Part shown: in pieces, positions 1 through 11,850 of the stretch
How positions within the stretch are numbered: the stretch's first letter is position 1
Layout of the letters: the number at the start of each line of letters is the position of its first letter
Source: Pinus tabuliformis
Taxonomy: Eukaryota; Streptophyta; Pinopsida; Pinales; Pinaceae
Direction: 5' to 3'
Length of the DNA: 64,000 nt
Assembly: GCA_031772625.1 (NCBI GenBank)
Contig: CM062805.1
Location: forward strand, 519,730,683-519,794,682
Translations under genes and position numbers: made by a program
Notes under the pieces: model-generated
What the model was told of the DNA's origin: nothing
What the model saw: the letters and a program-made list of their open reading frames with translations, nothing else
Databases searched by the model: none

Positions 1-523
1 ATCAAGGAGATATCCTAGAGGTGGGTGGAATAAACGAGTGGGACAATACTCAAAGACAATGTGTAAAAAGTATAGGACTTGAGGTGGGACAATGAGTCAC
101 GATCCCAAGAAACTTGGCTCTAGCTGGAATTATTTGTGGTTGGTAACTGAGAAGAAAGTGCTAGTGGGAGGGTTTGGACTTAACTTCCAGGCTCCCCAGT
201 GGGAGGAGAGATTTTCGAGAAAGGATTGTAGATTACACTTTTGTTAATATTGAATAAATAACTAACACAAAAGAATTTCATAATTGGTTAATGCTCGACT
301 GTGGAAAATTACTTAAGTGATAAAAGAAACTAATGAGAGAAATTCCTTGAAAATGCATCAGGATAGAGAATAGAATTTACTAGATTCATAATAAAAATAG
401 TAGACAATATGTTATGTCAATACATGAAAGATAGCAAGTAATGCTAGTAAAGTATGGAGAAATAACTACATATAAAAGATAAACATTCATGAGCTCTTAA
501 AGAGGTAAGAGTCATTTTTTATA

Positions 524-760
524 ATGACTGGAAACAATTTGTATGAAATACTACAAGATTACTGTAGAATTGATATGTGTATTATGTTACAAAGTTATAG
601 TAGAAATAGTCTATGTAAAATGCTACGAAGTTACAATAGAAATAGTCTATGCAAAATGCTACAAAGTTCCACTAGAAATAGTCTAGGTAAAATGCTACAA
701 TGCTACAATAGAAATAATCTGTGAAAAATGATACATGATTAACTTAGAGTAATATACCAT
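524..760 (+). repeat. 36-bp minisatellite in Tekay LTR
   Basis: About six degenerate copies of a 36-bp unit lie in tandem. Each contains the core AAATGCTACAAAGTTAC and ends in a TAGAAATAGTCTATG-like string. Because 36 is a multiple of three, the array gives a misleading open frame with a 12-residue repeat. Related arrays recur at about 7165-7330, 9450-9620, 16257-16340, 21030-21260 and 43186-43248, the last continuing at 52916-53110. The repeat is therefore a stable part of the family LTR, in the region where U3 promoter repeats usually lie. Confidence 0.8.
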
Positions 761-975
761 AAAATCAATACAGAACTAATCTAGGCTATTAAATGTAAAA
801 AAAATTAAAATGAACCATTCTATAAATGCCAAATGCACAAGTAGAATAGCTAAGATAAACTCGCTAAACTACTACTACCTTGAGCAAGGAAGCAGAGGTA
901 ATGTAGGTCCACCATTAAATCAGAGATAAAATAACTACACTTTCATTCCATTAATGAGATGAATTGAGTTTATGT

Positions 976-2405
976 GTTACAGTCATTCAACCATTATTGA
1001 AGTGTGATCTTAAATAAAATGTTCAATCACTTGGATGGTTAGCTTCTTGCAACTATAAACTATTTGTAATTGACTACATTCTCATTAGTCTCCTTTTCCA
1101 TCATTCATAATTATTAGTAACTCTGCATTCAAACGTGTTGGAATTGTAGTGTTTAGGTTGATGTCAACATGATGTAATACTATCTATATTGTCATTGATG
1201 TCAACCTGATGCAAGTAGCCATCATGATTTGTGTCGATTTATCATTGGTTTGATGCCCAAATCTTGTTCTAATGTAGAGGTGTTGATCCAAGAAGAGGTT
1301 GTTGAGGTGTTTAGGTTTTTGAACATATGATTAAGGATGCCAGTGAAAGAAGAGATTCAAGTTTGAGGATTTCACAGTATGGGATGCTAATGGTAAGGGT
1401 GTGGCTATGACTATAGGACTATGTGTGCACCTCAAATGTTTTTATTAGTTTTTTTAGTGATTGAGAGAGTGTGTTTTCTACAAGAGTGAAGAGTTAGAGA
1501 GCATTTAAGAGCTTATTCTTGGAGCATATTTCAGAGGATGGTGGAGCAACAAAATATATACATGGCTAATCTATTTTTGTTGCATGTCATGTCTCCTAGT
1601 TGGTGCTAATATGGAGAGAAGAGACATCAATGTAGGAAATGTAGTTTTATATCAGAGTTTATAGTAGTGATGCACTTATGTTGCAAGGGTTTTATTTGAG
1701 AGTTCATTTTTCTAGCTTCATATTGAGTTCTCAATTGATGCTTAAGTTTTTGTATTGTAAATAGTATTTCCATTATGTGTGGTTTAGAGGTTTGATTTGG
1801 TTGAGGATATTTAGGTTTAGATTGTGTAGCACATGCATGCACATTGGTGATTGTTTGATGAGTTTGATTTAAGTGCATAGATTGTACTCAGTTGATGGGA
1901 TAATGTATTGTTTGAGGTTGTGTTACATTGATTGTGTTCGAGAGCTTGCATTTAGTGTTGGACGTATGAGTAGGTGGATTGATTGTGATTCAGTGTGTTG
2001 AACGGCTTTTATATGCAAATTGTGGATGATATTGTAGGTGTTTGATTCAATTTCTGATGAGTTTAATGTATGATGGGCCATAGCGTTTGATTGTATTAGA
2101 ATGTTGGGGCTTGCACATCGGGAGTGACTAGAGAATGAGATTCCGAAGAAATTTTACATAAAATAAAAGACAACCACAAACACTACAATATCTAAAGTTA
2201 AACAATTGAATGATGTATGATTTCAATAACCATTTTCATATGAAAAGAAGGAAAAACTAACATGTGTGACAATAACAACAATAAAATAGAATAGTTTGAG
2301 ATTGATCACAATGAACACTATTTGTAATTGCCTAGATGATTATTATTCAAATTTGCTATCATCCGTTCAAAAAATTTATTCCATCATTCAAGTTATTAAA
2401 AGCCT
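976..2405 (+). repeat. Extra segment inside the LTR, flanked by a duplicated LTR stretch
   Basis: This stretch of about 1.4 kb is absent from the LTRs at 20450 and 42432 but is present, whole or in part, at about 7455-8117 and 9737-11240. The LTR sequence before it (about 806-975) is repeated just after it (about 2430-2600), far longer than an ordinary target-site duplication. It contains a paired motif TTGATGTCAAC / TTGATGTCAACC near 1160-1212 and a TGTTGGAATTG string at 1137 that resembles Copia LTR starts. No matching end or coding domain was found. Open frames inside are short and unsupported. Confidence 0.6.
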
Positions 2406-4042
2406 TGATCAAATTTAAAATTAAAAAAAATCAAATGAACCATTCTAGAAATGGCAAATGGACAAGTAGATTAGGCAAGATAAACTCGCTAAACTACTAC
2501 AACCTTGAGCATGGAAGCATAGGTAATCTCGGTCCACCATTAAATCAGAGATAAAATAACAACACTTTCATTCCATTAATGAGACGAATTGAGTTTATAT
2601 AAATATGTTTCACTTGAGTAATAAATTAAAGAAAAGTTCTACGTAACAGAATAGCTTCATAGCCTGAATTTGTCGCCACAACAAAAACCCCCAAAAAAGG
2701 CCTTCGAGTGTATAACTTAGCAATAAAATATGCATAAGAGGGAATTGTTCAGGAAAATTTGCAGTCGACCAAGTTTTGATCATTCACAACCTTGCATGTG
2801 TTGTGCACGGTGTTTCACCATTCCTTTATAGGGTTAATTAATTAAAAACAAAAACTAAACAAGTCTCGATGTAAAGCTTGGCTCGGTACTCAGTTTCTTT
2901 CGCCGAGTAGTAAATCATTTGATAGATAAATTTTCATACACCAGAGGTATGATGTTCCAACCTAGAAATAACCATGGAAGTTGTAAGATCCTAAACCCTT
3001 AAGGGACAATGTTGAAGCCTTAATTAACTCGGAAGATATTGGAAAATACATGCACAGAACCGCAAACAACCATGGAGTGAGTATGAGATTAACCCTGCGA
3101 AATATGTAAGATGCACGATGTCAAGAAGAGGGCTATTCTTTACTTGAAACTGGAGTGTTTCCGCATCAAGAAGCCTACCTGCAACATAATAAATCTCATT
3201 ATTAAACAAATTTGGAACAAAGAGTATGTAAAGAACCAGAAGAAAACTTTGCAGTCTATGGGCTTACCTTCCAAAAATGATTGTTAGAGAAGAGAATTTT
3301 CCACAATAATGGCAGATCATCGTGCCATCCTCGACAGTGGAGGAAATCAATCAAACTTGACACAAGGGGAGGTCCAAAGCAAAAGACAAGCTCACACAAT
3401 GAAAATAATCGAAACAATGTAATGTGAGGCTCTTGGGCTTACCTTCCTTCATAGGATTGACCATAACGTCCATGGAAAACCATAGAAGGATTGTGTACCA
3501 GCCTAAAACCCTCACCACAACATTTCTTTGTAGAGCAACAAGATACGAAGGGTTGACGACAACAATGACTCTACCATCTTCCACGCACAAAAAATTGGTT
3601 AGGGGGTTAAACCGTAAACCCTCCCCACCATTGGATCTCTTAGCAAAGATCAAGAGAGATGAAACAAGACACGTGTAGCAAGGGATCTTCACGAGCTAGT
3701 AGACACATGCAACAATCCTAGTTATCAACATGTTGCATATTCCAGGATACAAGGGCCAGTTATCAATCGTCTCGTGAGGGACGGCTACCCCACCAGAGGC
3801 CATGTGCGCATTAAATATTAAGCACAATATATACATTGTTAACTACGTAAAGTAATGACACACATGAAAGATATATGAGTGTTGTCTGGTGCTTATGGAC
3901 TTAATTAAATTTCGCCATAGTAACTTTTGTAATCTTACGACACGATCCACTTCTCAATGTCGGTCATAGTTATGGATTAAATTATTATTATTATTATTAT
4001 TATTTATGTATATTTGGAAGTTTACGATTTTTAGTTGCTAAA

Positions 4043-4091
4043 AATGTTATTAGAGCTGAGGTTCGTACACTAAGACTCTTTGGGAAATATA

Positions 4092-4148
<57 letters not shown>

Positions 4149-4201
4149 ATATATATGTGTATATATATATATATATATGTGTGTATATATATATGTATAT
4201 A

Positions 4202-4251
<50 letters not shown>

Positions 4252-4276
4252 TATACATATATACATATATACATAT

Positions 4277-4370
<94 letters not shown>

Positions 4371-6477
4371 GAAATGGATGTGATTTCTTTAAATTAACCA
4401 AGTAAATATGTGTGTGAGCACAGAGACTGCATCAATACAAAAATGGTCACAATGCAGAGGAGCTGAGGACCACCCGGTCTGCTAGAAACAATGTATGTGA
4501 ATGCTAATCTTGATATTTGGATATAGATGGGTGAGGAGTCTCCTCAATCTTATGCGGTTTTACTTGAAACTGTTCACTAGCTGCATGCTGAGATGACAAA
4601 TTTAAGAACAGACAATGAATGAATACATCTAGAATAGGAGAAAGCTCTCATAAGGTTGTCCAATCGATAGAATAAATGACATCTAGACCCTAGTGGTGAA
4701 GACACAGAGAAGGCCCCAATAGTCCAGCATGGAGAGGAAAATGTTGAGTGAGCTGAAAAACATGGGGAAGGTGAAGAAGGATTCTCAGACAATGTTTCCA
4801 ATCAACATAAAACAAAAAGGTAGAAATCTGAATTACAAGGAGAATTTAAGGATACCCTTTGCTCGGAAGAAATCAAAACATTGAGGGAAATTGACGAAGA
4901 AGAGGTTACATGAAATGAATTCCAAAAGCATTTCAAATATAAGTATCTAACTGAACGTTATTATGATTAAAAGGAAAAATAATTTCACGAGTTAAGATTC
5001 CGAACCTTAACCATGGATGAATATGTGACACGATTCACCTCCTTGTTGCGCTATGTGCCTTATATGCAAGAGGAAAAGGCCAAAATTCAGCGCTTCATTA
5101 GTAGCCTATCTAATTTTATGAAGGACAAACTTGAGTTTAACTACCCCAAAAAAATGGATAATGCAGTGCGGAAATCCCGCATTTTCTACCAGAAAATGGA
5201 GAAGAAAAATGTACGACCTAAAGGAGGGTTGAAGAGGAAGAGAAAAATCTTGATCCCAAGCAAAAACCCAAAATTTTCTAATGACATAAATATAGAGAAA
5301 AATCCTCTAAGCAAATTCCCAGCAAGGAATCAACCCAAAGCTGCATATTCTGAAAAAAGATACTGAGAAGGAGTTATTAAGTCTCTTAATGACGAGTAGT
5401 CAAAATTGCCACTACAATGATGGGGATGTGGAGAACCGCACTATTAAAAAAATTGTCTACACAAGGCATGGACGAAACAACTAACAAATATGCAAGAAGC
5501 ATCCACGGTTGGAGAAGTGGCAAGGAGCATGCCCAAAATTAATGTTGGTCTCAAATGTGAAGGTATAATTGCTAAAAAAAACGTGTCTCTGTTTTATTTG
5601 ATCTTGGTGCTAGTTTAAGCTATGTTGGTCCTAAGGTGGTAGAAAAGTGTCAACTATAGAGAAGTGAGTTTCCAAAATCATGGCTAGTTCAATTAGCCAC
5701 TGTGACCAAAAGAAGGGTAATTGCAAAAATAGAACGTTGCCCCATAACCATTTTAGGACAACCGATAGATTGGAATAATCCACTTAATAAGCTATCATTG
5801 GGTCCTCACATGCTATAAGAAATGGAGGAGACTGCAAATAAGGTTCGACAAAATCTAAGCGCTGCCCATGATAGGCAGAAAATGTATGCACATATAAAGA
5901 GGATACACAAAGAATTTCATCAAGGAGATCACATATATCTAAGAGTAAAGCCGTTGAAAAGTTCCTTACAATTTAGGGGTTGTGCTAAGTTAGCACTGTG
6001 GTACTATGGAACTTTCCAAGTCATGGAATGGATTGGGTCAGTAGCCTATAAGCTTGCATTACTAAGCCACATTCGGGTCCACAATGTTTTCCATGTGTCC
6101 TTGCTAAAAAAGCATGTGTACAATCCTCAACATATAGTTAAGTGAGTAAATATTCAGGTAATTGGTTAAGTAGAATATTGAATTGTTTATGTGTAATTTG
6201 AATGAGAAGGAGAGTTTCTTAAGTAGAATATTGAATTGTTTATGTGTAATTCGAATGAGAAGGAGAGTTTCTAGCGAAACCTCTCTTTATTCTCAATCGA
6301 AGAGAAACCACTTTGTGGAAGCGAACCATCACACAAGTTAAAGTGGAGTGGAAGCACTCTCGCCTCTATGAGGCTACCTAGGAAGAGGAGGAACTTATGC
6401 AGAAAGCTTATCCCACGTTATTTTCTGAAAGTAGAAAGAACATGAGGGATGGTGTTCCTCATATGGGAGGGGGAGAT
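4043..6477 (+). mobile_element. Internal region of first Tekay element (short form)
   Basis: A fossil internal region of a Ty3/gypsy chromovirus. In order it holds a decayed primer site, a TA microsatellite, gag-like sequence (about 4400-5366, including the block starting MDEYVTRFTSLLRYVPYM at 5013), a knuckle and protease remnant (about 5390-5760) and the C-terminal end of pol (5822-6145, with HNVFHVSLLKKHV, the stretch after the integrase core). The central pol domains are not represented. The same abbreviated layout is seen at 8118-8872 and 17980-20449. It is clearly broken, with many breaks, and shows no sign of expression. Confidence 0.75.
4088..4368. repeat. TA dinucleotide microsatellite
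   Basis: About 280 bp of nearly pure TA repeats, with occasional TGTATA or TACATA variants. It lies a few tens of bases downstream of the LTR end in the leader of the Tekay element. All six frames appear open as Tyr-Ile strings, which are artefacts. The other array members carry only a short ATATATAT at the same place (22918 and about 62850), so this tract expanded from that seed. Confidence 0.95.
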
Positions 6478-8117
6478 GTAACACCCAAATATGCACAAAA
6501 ATTAATGTGGTTACTAAGTTTGATCTTTACCATTTATTACTTTAATTTTCTTACCCTATGATGTTAAATAATAAATGAATGATGTGGAAGACCAAGAAAC
6601 ATATATTTGTTTACCTAAATTATTAGTATTTAGGAGTTCACATACTTTAACAAAAATAGAAATTGTTTGCATTAATTAAAATAAAGAGTTACAAAAGATA
6701 GTTACCCATCTGTCGTGAAGGGAGATTTAGATGGGGAAAAAGAATCAAGGAGATATCCTAGAGATGGGTCGAATAAACTAGTGGGAGAATACTCAAAGAA
6801 AATCTGTAGTGTGGCTAGAATTATCTTCCCTAGTGGGAAGAGAGACTTTCCAGAAAGGAGTGTAGATTACACTTTTGTTAATATTGAATAAAAAACTAAC
6901 ACAAAAAACTTTCATTATTGGTTAATGGTGGACTGTGGAAAATTACTTAAATGATAGAACAAACTAATGAGAAAAAATTCCTTGAAAATGCATCAAAATA
7001 TAGAATAGAATTTACGAGATTCATAATAAAAATAGTAGAGATTATGTTATGGAAATACATGAAAGATAGCAAGTAATGTTAGTAAAGTATGGAGAAATAA
7101 CTGCATATAAAAGATAAACATTCACGATCTCTTAAGGAGGTAAGAGTCATTTTTTATAATGAGTGGAAACAATCTGTATGAAATACTACAAGATTACTGT
7201 AGAATTAATATGTGTATTATGTTACAAAGTTACAGTAGAAATATTCTATGTAAAATGCTACAAAGTTACACTCGTGATAGTCTAGGTAAAATGCTACAAA
7301 GCTACATTAGAAGTAATATGTGTAAAATGCTAAGATAAACTAGCTAAACTACTACTACCTTGAGCAAGGAAGCAGAGGTAATGCGAGTCCACCATTAAAT
7401 CAGAGATAAAATAACTACACTTTCATTCCATTAATGAGATGAATTGAGCTTATGTGTTACTGTAATTCAATCATTATTGAACTATGATCTTAAAAGAATG
7501 TTCAATCACTTAGATGGTTAGCTTCTTGCAACTATAAACTACTTGTAATTGACTACATTCTCATTGTTCTCATTTTCCATCATTCATAATTATTAGTCAC
7601 TCGGAATTGTAGTGTTCAGGTTGATGTCAACAGGATGTAGTACTATACATATTATCATTGATGTCAACCTGATGCAGGTAGCCATCATGATTTGTGTCTA
7701 TTTATGATTGGTTTGATGCCCAAATCTTGTTCTAATGTAGAGGTGTTGATCCATGCACTGGTGTTTGGACAACTAGGCCTCCATGTCCTTGACTTGATGA
7801 AGAGGTGTTGATCCACAAAGAGGTTGTTGAGGTGTTTAGGTTTTTGAACATATGACTAAGGATGCCAGCAAAAGAAGCTATTCAAGTTTGAGGATTTCAC
7901 TCTATCAGATGCTAATGGTAAGGGTGTGGCTATGACTATAGGACTATGTGTGCACCTCAAATGTTTTTATTAGTTTTTTCAGTGATTGAGAGAGTTTGTT
8001 TTCTACAAGAGTGAAGAGTTAGAGAGAATTTAAGAGCTTATTCTTGCAGCATATTTCAGAGGATGGTGGAGCTACAAAATATATACATGGCTAATCTATT
8101 TTTGTTGCATATCATGT
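6478..8117 (+). repeat. Tekay-type LTR, partial
   Basis: It begins with TGTAACACCC directly after a short purine run that serves as the polypurine tract of the preceding internal region. It carries the leader and promoter half of the LTR, the 36-bp repeats (about 7165-7330) and the first part of the extra segment seen at 976-2405. It then passes straight into internal protease sequence of another copy. It has no gene. Confidence 0.75.
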
Positions 8118-8872
8118 CTCTATGTTGGTGCTAGCTTAAGCTATGTTGGTCCTAAGGTGGTAGAAAAGTGTCAAAACTAAAGAAGTGAGTTTCCAAAACC
8201 ATGGGTAGTTCAATTAGCCACCATGACCAAAAGAAAGGTAATTGAAAAAATAGAACGTTTCCCCATAACCATTTTAGGACAACCCATAGATTGGAATAAT
8301 CTAGTTAATAAGCTATCATTGGTTCCTCACATGCTATAAGAAATGGAGGAGACTGCAAATAAGGTTCGAATAAATCTAACGGCTACCCATGCTAGGCAGA
8401 AAAAGTATGCACATATAAAGAGGATATACAAACAATTTCATCAAGGAGATCAGGTATATCTAAGAGTAAAGCCCTAGAAAAGTTCCTTACAATTTAGGGG
8501 TTGTGCTAAGTTAGCACCCCGGTACTATGGACCTTTCCAAGTCTTGGAATGGATTGGGTCAATAGCCTATAAACTTGTGTTACCAAGCCACATTAAGGTC
8601 GACAATGTTTTCCATGTGTCCTTGCTATAAAAAAGTATGTGTACAATCCTCAACATATAGTTAACTCAGTAAATATTCACGTAAAGAATATTGAATTGTT
8701 TATCTGCGATTCGAATGAGAAGGAGAACGTCTAGCAAAACCTCTCTTTATTCTCAATCGAAGAGAAACCACTTTTTGGAAGTGAGCCATCACACAAGTTA
8801 AAGTGGTAGTGGAAGCACTTTGAAAGTACAAAGAACATGAGGGATGGTGTTCATCATATGGGAGGGTGAGAT
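8118..8872 (+). mobile_element. Internal fragment of a second Tekay element
   Basis: A short fossil fragment containing a protease remnant (matching the LSYVGPKVVEK stretch of its relatives) followed by C-terminal pol sequence of the type at 5822-6145. It ends at a purine-rich tract and the next LTR start. It joins directly to LTR sequence on its left, so this is a recombinant product and not an independent insertion. It is broken and non-functional. Confidence 0.65.
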
Positions 8873-11240
8873 GTAACACCCAAAGATGCACAAAAATTAC
8901 CGTGGTTACTAAGTTTGATCTTTACCATTTATTACTTTAATTTTCTTACCTATGATGTTAAATAATAAATGAATGATGTGAAAGAGCAAGAAACATATAT
9001 TTGTTTACCTAAATTATTAGTAATTAGGAGTTCACATACTTTAACAAAAATAGAAATTGTTTGCATTAATTAAAATAAAGAGTTACAAAAGACAGTTACC
9101 CATCTGTCGTGAAGGGAGATTTAGATGGGGAAAAGAATCAAGGATACATCCTAGATTATACTTTTGTTAATATTGAATAAATAACTAACACAAAAATCTT
9201 TCATTATTGGTTAATGTTGGACTGTGGAAAATTACTTAAGTGATAGAACAAACTAATGAGAGAAATTCCTTGAAAATGCATCAAAATAGAGAATAGAATT
9301 TACCAGATTCATAATAAAAACAGTAGACAGCATGTTATGGCAATACATGAAAGATAGCAAGTAATATTAGTAAAGTATGGAGAAATAGCTGCATATAAAA
9401 GATAAACATTCATGAGCTCTTAAAGAGGTAAGGGTCATTTTTTATAATGAGTGGAAACAATCTGTATGAAATACTACAAGATTACTGTAGAATTAATATG
9501 TGTATTATGTTACAAAGTTACAGTAGAAATATTCTATGTAAAATGCTACAAAGTTACACTAGAAATAGTCTAGGTAAAATGCTACAAAGCTACATTATAA
9601 ATAATATGTGTAAAATGCTAAGATAAACTAGCTAAACTACTACTACCTCGAGCAATGAAGAAGAGGTAATGTCGGTCCACCATTAAATCATAGATAAAAT
9701 AACTACACTTTCATTCCATTAATGAGATGAATTGAGTTTAGTAATTCAATCATTATTGAACTATGATCTTAAATAAAGTGTTCAATCACTTAGATGGTTA
9801 GCTTCTTTTAACTATAAACTACTTGTAATTGACTACATTCTCATTGTTCTCATTTTCCATCATTCATAATTATTAGTCACTGTGCATTCAAACTTGTTGG
9901 AATTGTAGTGTTCAGGTTGATGTCAACAGGATGTAGTACTATCTATATTATCATTGATGTCAACCTGATGAAGGTAGCCATCATGATTTGTGTCTATTTA
10001 TCATTAGTTTGATGCCCAAATCTTGTTCTAATGTAGAGGTGTTGATCCATGCAGTGGTGTTTGGAAAACTAGGCCTCCATGTCCTTGACTTGATGAAGAG
10101 GTGTTGATCCACGAAGAGGTTGTTGAGGTGTTTAGGTTTTTGATCATATGACTAAGGATGCTAGCAAAAGAAGAGATTCAAGTTTGAGGATTTCACTCTG
10201 TATGCTAATGGTAAGGGTGTGGATATGACTATAGGACCAGTGTGCACCTCAAATGTTTTTATTATTTTTTTCAGTGATTGAGAGAGTGTGCTTTCTACAA
10301 GAGTGAAGAGATAGAGAGCATTTAAGAGCTTATTATTGGAGCATATTTCAGAGGATGGTGGAGCTACAAAATATATACATGGCTAATATATTTTTGTTGC
10401 ATATCATGTCTCCTAGTTGGCGCTAATATGGAGAGAAGAGACATCAATGTAGGAATTGTAGTTTTATATCAGAGTTTATAGTAATGATGCACTTATGTTG
10501 CAAGGGTTTTATTGGAGAGTTCATTTTTCTAGCTTCAGTATATTGAGTTCTCAATTTCTGCTTAAGTTTTTGTATGGTAAATAGTATTTCCATTATGTGT
10601 GGTTTAGAGGTTCGATTTGGTTGAGGATATTTAGGTTGAGATTGTGTAGCACATGCATGCACATTGGTGATTGTTTGATGAGTTTGATTCAAGTGTGTAG
10701 ATTGTACTTAGTTGATGGGATAATGTATTGTTTGAGGTTGTGTTATAGAGATTGTGTTGGAGAGCTTGCATTTAGTGTTGGACGTATGAGTAGGTGGATT
10801 GGTTGTGATTCAGTGTGTTGAAGGGCTTTTATATGCAAATTGTGGATGATATTGTAGCTGTTTGATTCAATTTCTGATGAGTTTAATGTATGATGGGCCA
10901 TAGTGTTTGATTGTATTACAATGTTGGGGCTTGCACTGACTAGAGAATGAGATGTAGAAGAAATTTTACATAAAATAAAAGACAACCACAAACACTACAA
11001 TAGCTGAAGTTAAACAATTGAATGATGTATGATTTCAATAACAATTTTCATATGAAAAGAAGGAAAAACTAACATATGTGACAATAACAACAATAAAATA
11101 GAATAGTTTGAGATTGATCACAATGAACACTATTTGTAATTGCCTAGATGATTATTATTCAGATTTGCTATCATCCATTCAAAAATTTATTTCTTCATTC
11201 AAGTTATTAAAAGCCTTGATCAAATTTAAAATTAAAATGA
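8873..11240 (+). repeat. Tekay-type LTR with the extra segment, 3' end missing
   Basis: It starts near TGTAACACCC at about 8873. It carries the 36-bp repeats (about 9450-9620), then the extra segment (about 9737-11240) in its most complete form. LTR similarity stops at about 11240, where unrelated AT-rich DNA begins. Short open frames at 10444-10821 are parallel to those in the 1627-1878 copy and show no domain or codon signal that would support a gene. Confidence 0.7.
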
Positions 11241-11850
11241 CCATTATCCATCTTTAACATATTTAAAATGATCAAAATAATTACATATTCAACAAATTTT
11301 GTATGAGTGCAGGCAATTGGAACCAGTCTAGATCCATCTTAACTATGGATCTATCAAGCATGTATTATAACAGGAATTATGAAATGTGACAATGTCTCTA
11401 CTTCTAATGCTAGGATATCCTACTACAATATAATTGGGAGATAAACAAATAGGATTCCACAAGAGTTCCCCATGATATTTTGAATCACAAATTAAAATCA
11501 AGCCTTGATTTTAAAATTCCATGACCACATTTTCTCTTATGATACTAACAATATATAATCATGGGAACTAGGAAACTGGATAGGAGAAATTATTTACACA
11601 TAAAATATGAGGAAATAAAATAAAACAAAACTAAACAAAATAATAAACCTTTGTTGCAGAAAAATCATCCAATAATATTATAACCTCATAATCCAATACA
11701 ATTACTATATGGAATCACAGTTACTCCATATAGCATTCTCATAAACATTAATAATATACCTACATAAAACTGTTTAGAAACCTTGAAAGAACACTAAATG
11801 ATAGAAAAAAGAAACTATATCCAACCTTTTCCCTTCTACTTGCATAGGCT
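11241..11850. other. Downstream flank of the cullin gene, no gene seen
   Basis: AT-rich single-copy-looking DNA immediately 3' of the - strand cullin. I see no poly(T) run on the + strand that would mark a recent retrocopy tail and no clear target duplication. The cullin 3' UTR should lie here. No strong AATAAA-type signal stands out on the - strand close to the stop codon. Confidence 0.5.

Larger units (their letters stand above)
1..4042 (+). repeat. Tekay-type LTR (first array member), cut by the window edge
   Basis: This is long terminal repeat sequence of the backbone Tekay-like family, recognised by alignment by eye with the LTRs at 6478, 8873, 16257, 20450 and 42432. The window begins roughly 270 bp inside the LTR. 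It contains the 36-bp minisatellite (524-760), a 1.4 kb extra segment (about 976-2405) and the conserved 3' half (about 2600-4042). It ends just before a decayed initiator-Met primer site at about 4045-4056. Open frames inside it are short, occur on both strands and show no known domain, so I read it as non-coding. It is longer than the about 2.5 kb of the other family LTRs because of the extra segment. Confidence 0.8.

Noticed and set aside
524-724. Small repeated protein with a MLQSYSRNSLCK-type period
   Set aside because: It is produced by the 36-bp minisatellite. Other LTR copies have stops or different frames.
3351-3692. Conserved LTR frames on both strands (also 17293-17641, 22110-22674 and 62027-62603)
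   Set aside because: They recur because the LTR recurs. Frame and stops are not conserved between copies and no domain is seen.
4050-4405. Six overlapping frames of alternating Tyr and Ile on both strands
   Set aside because: They are translations of the TA microsatellite; any frame through it lacks stops. The same applies at 17986-18361.
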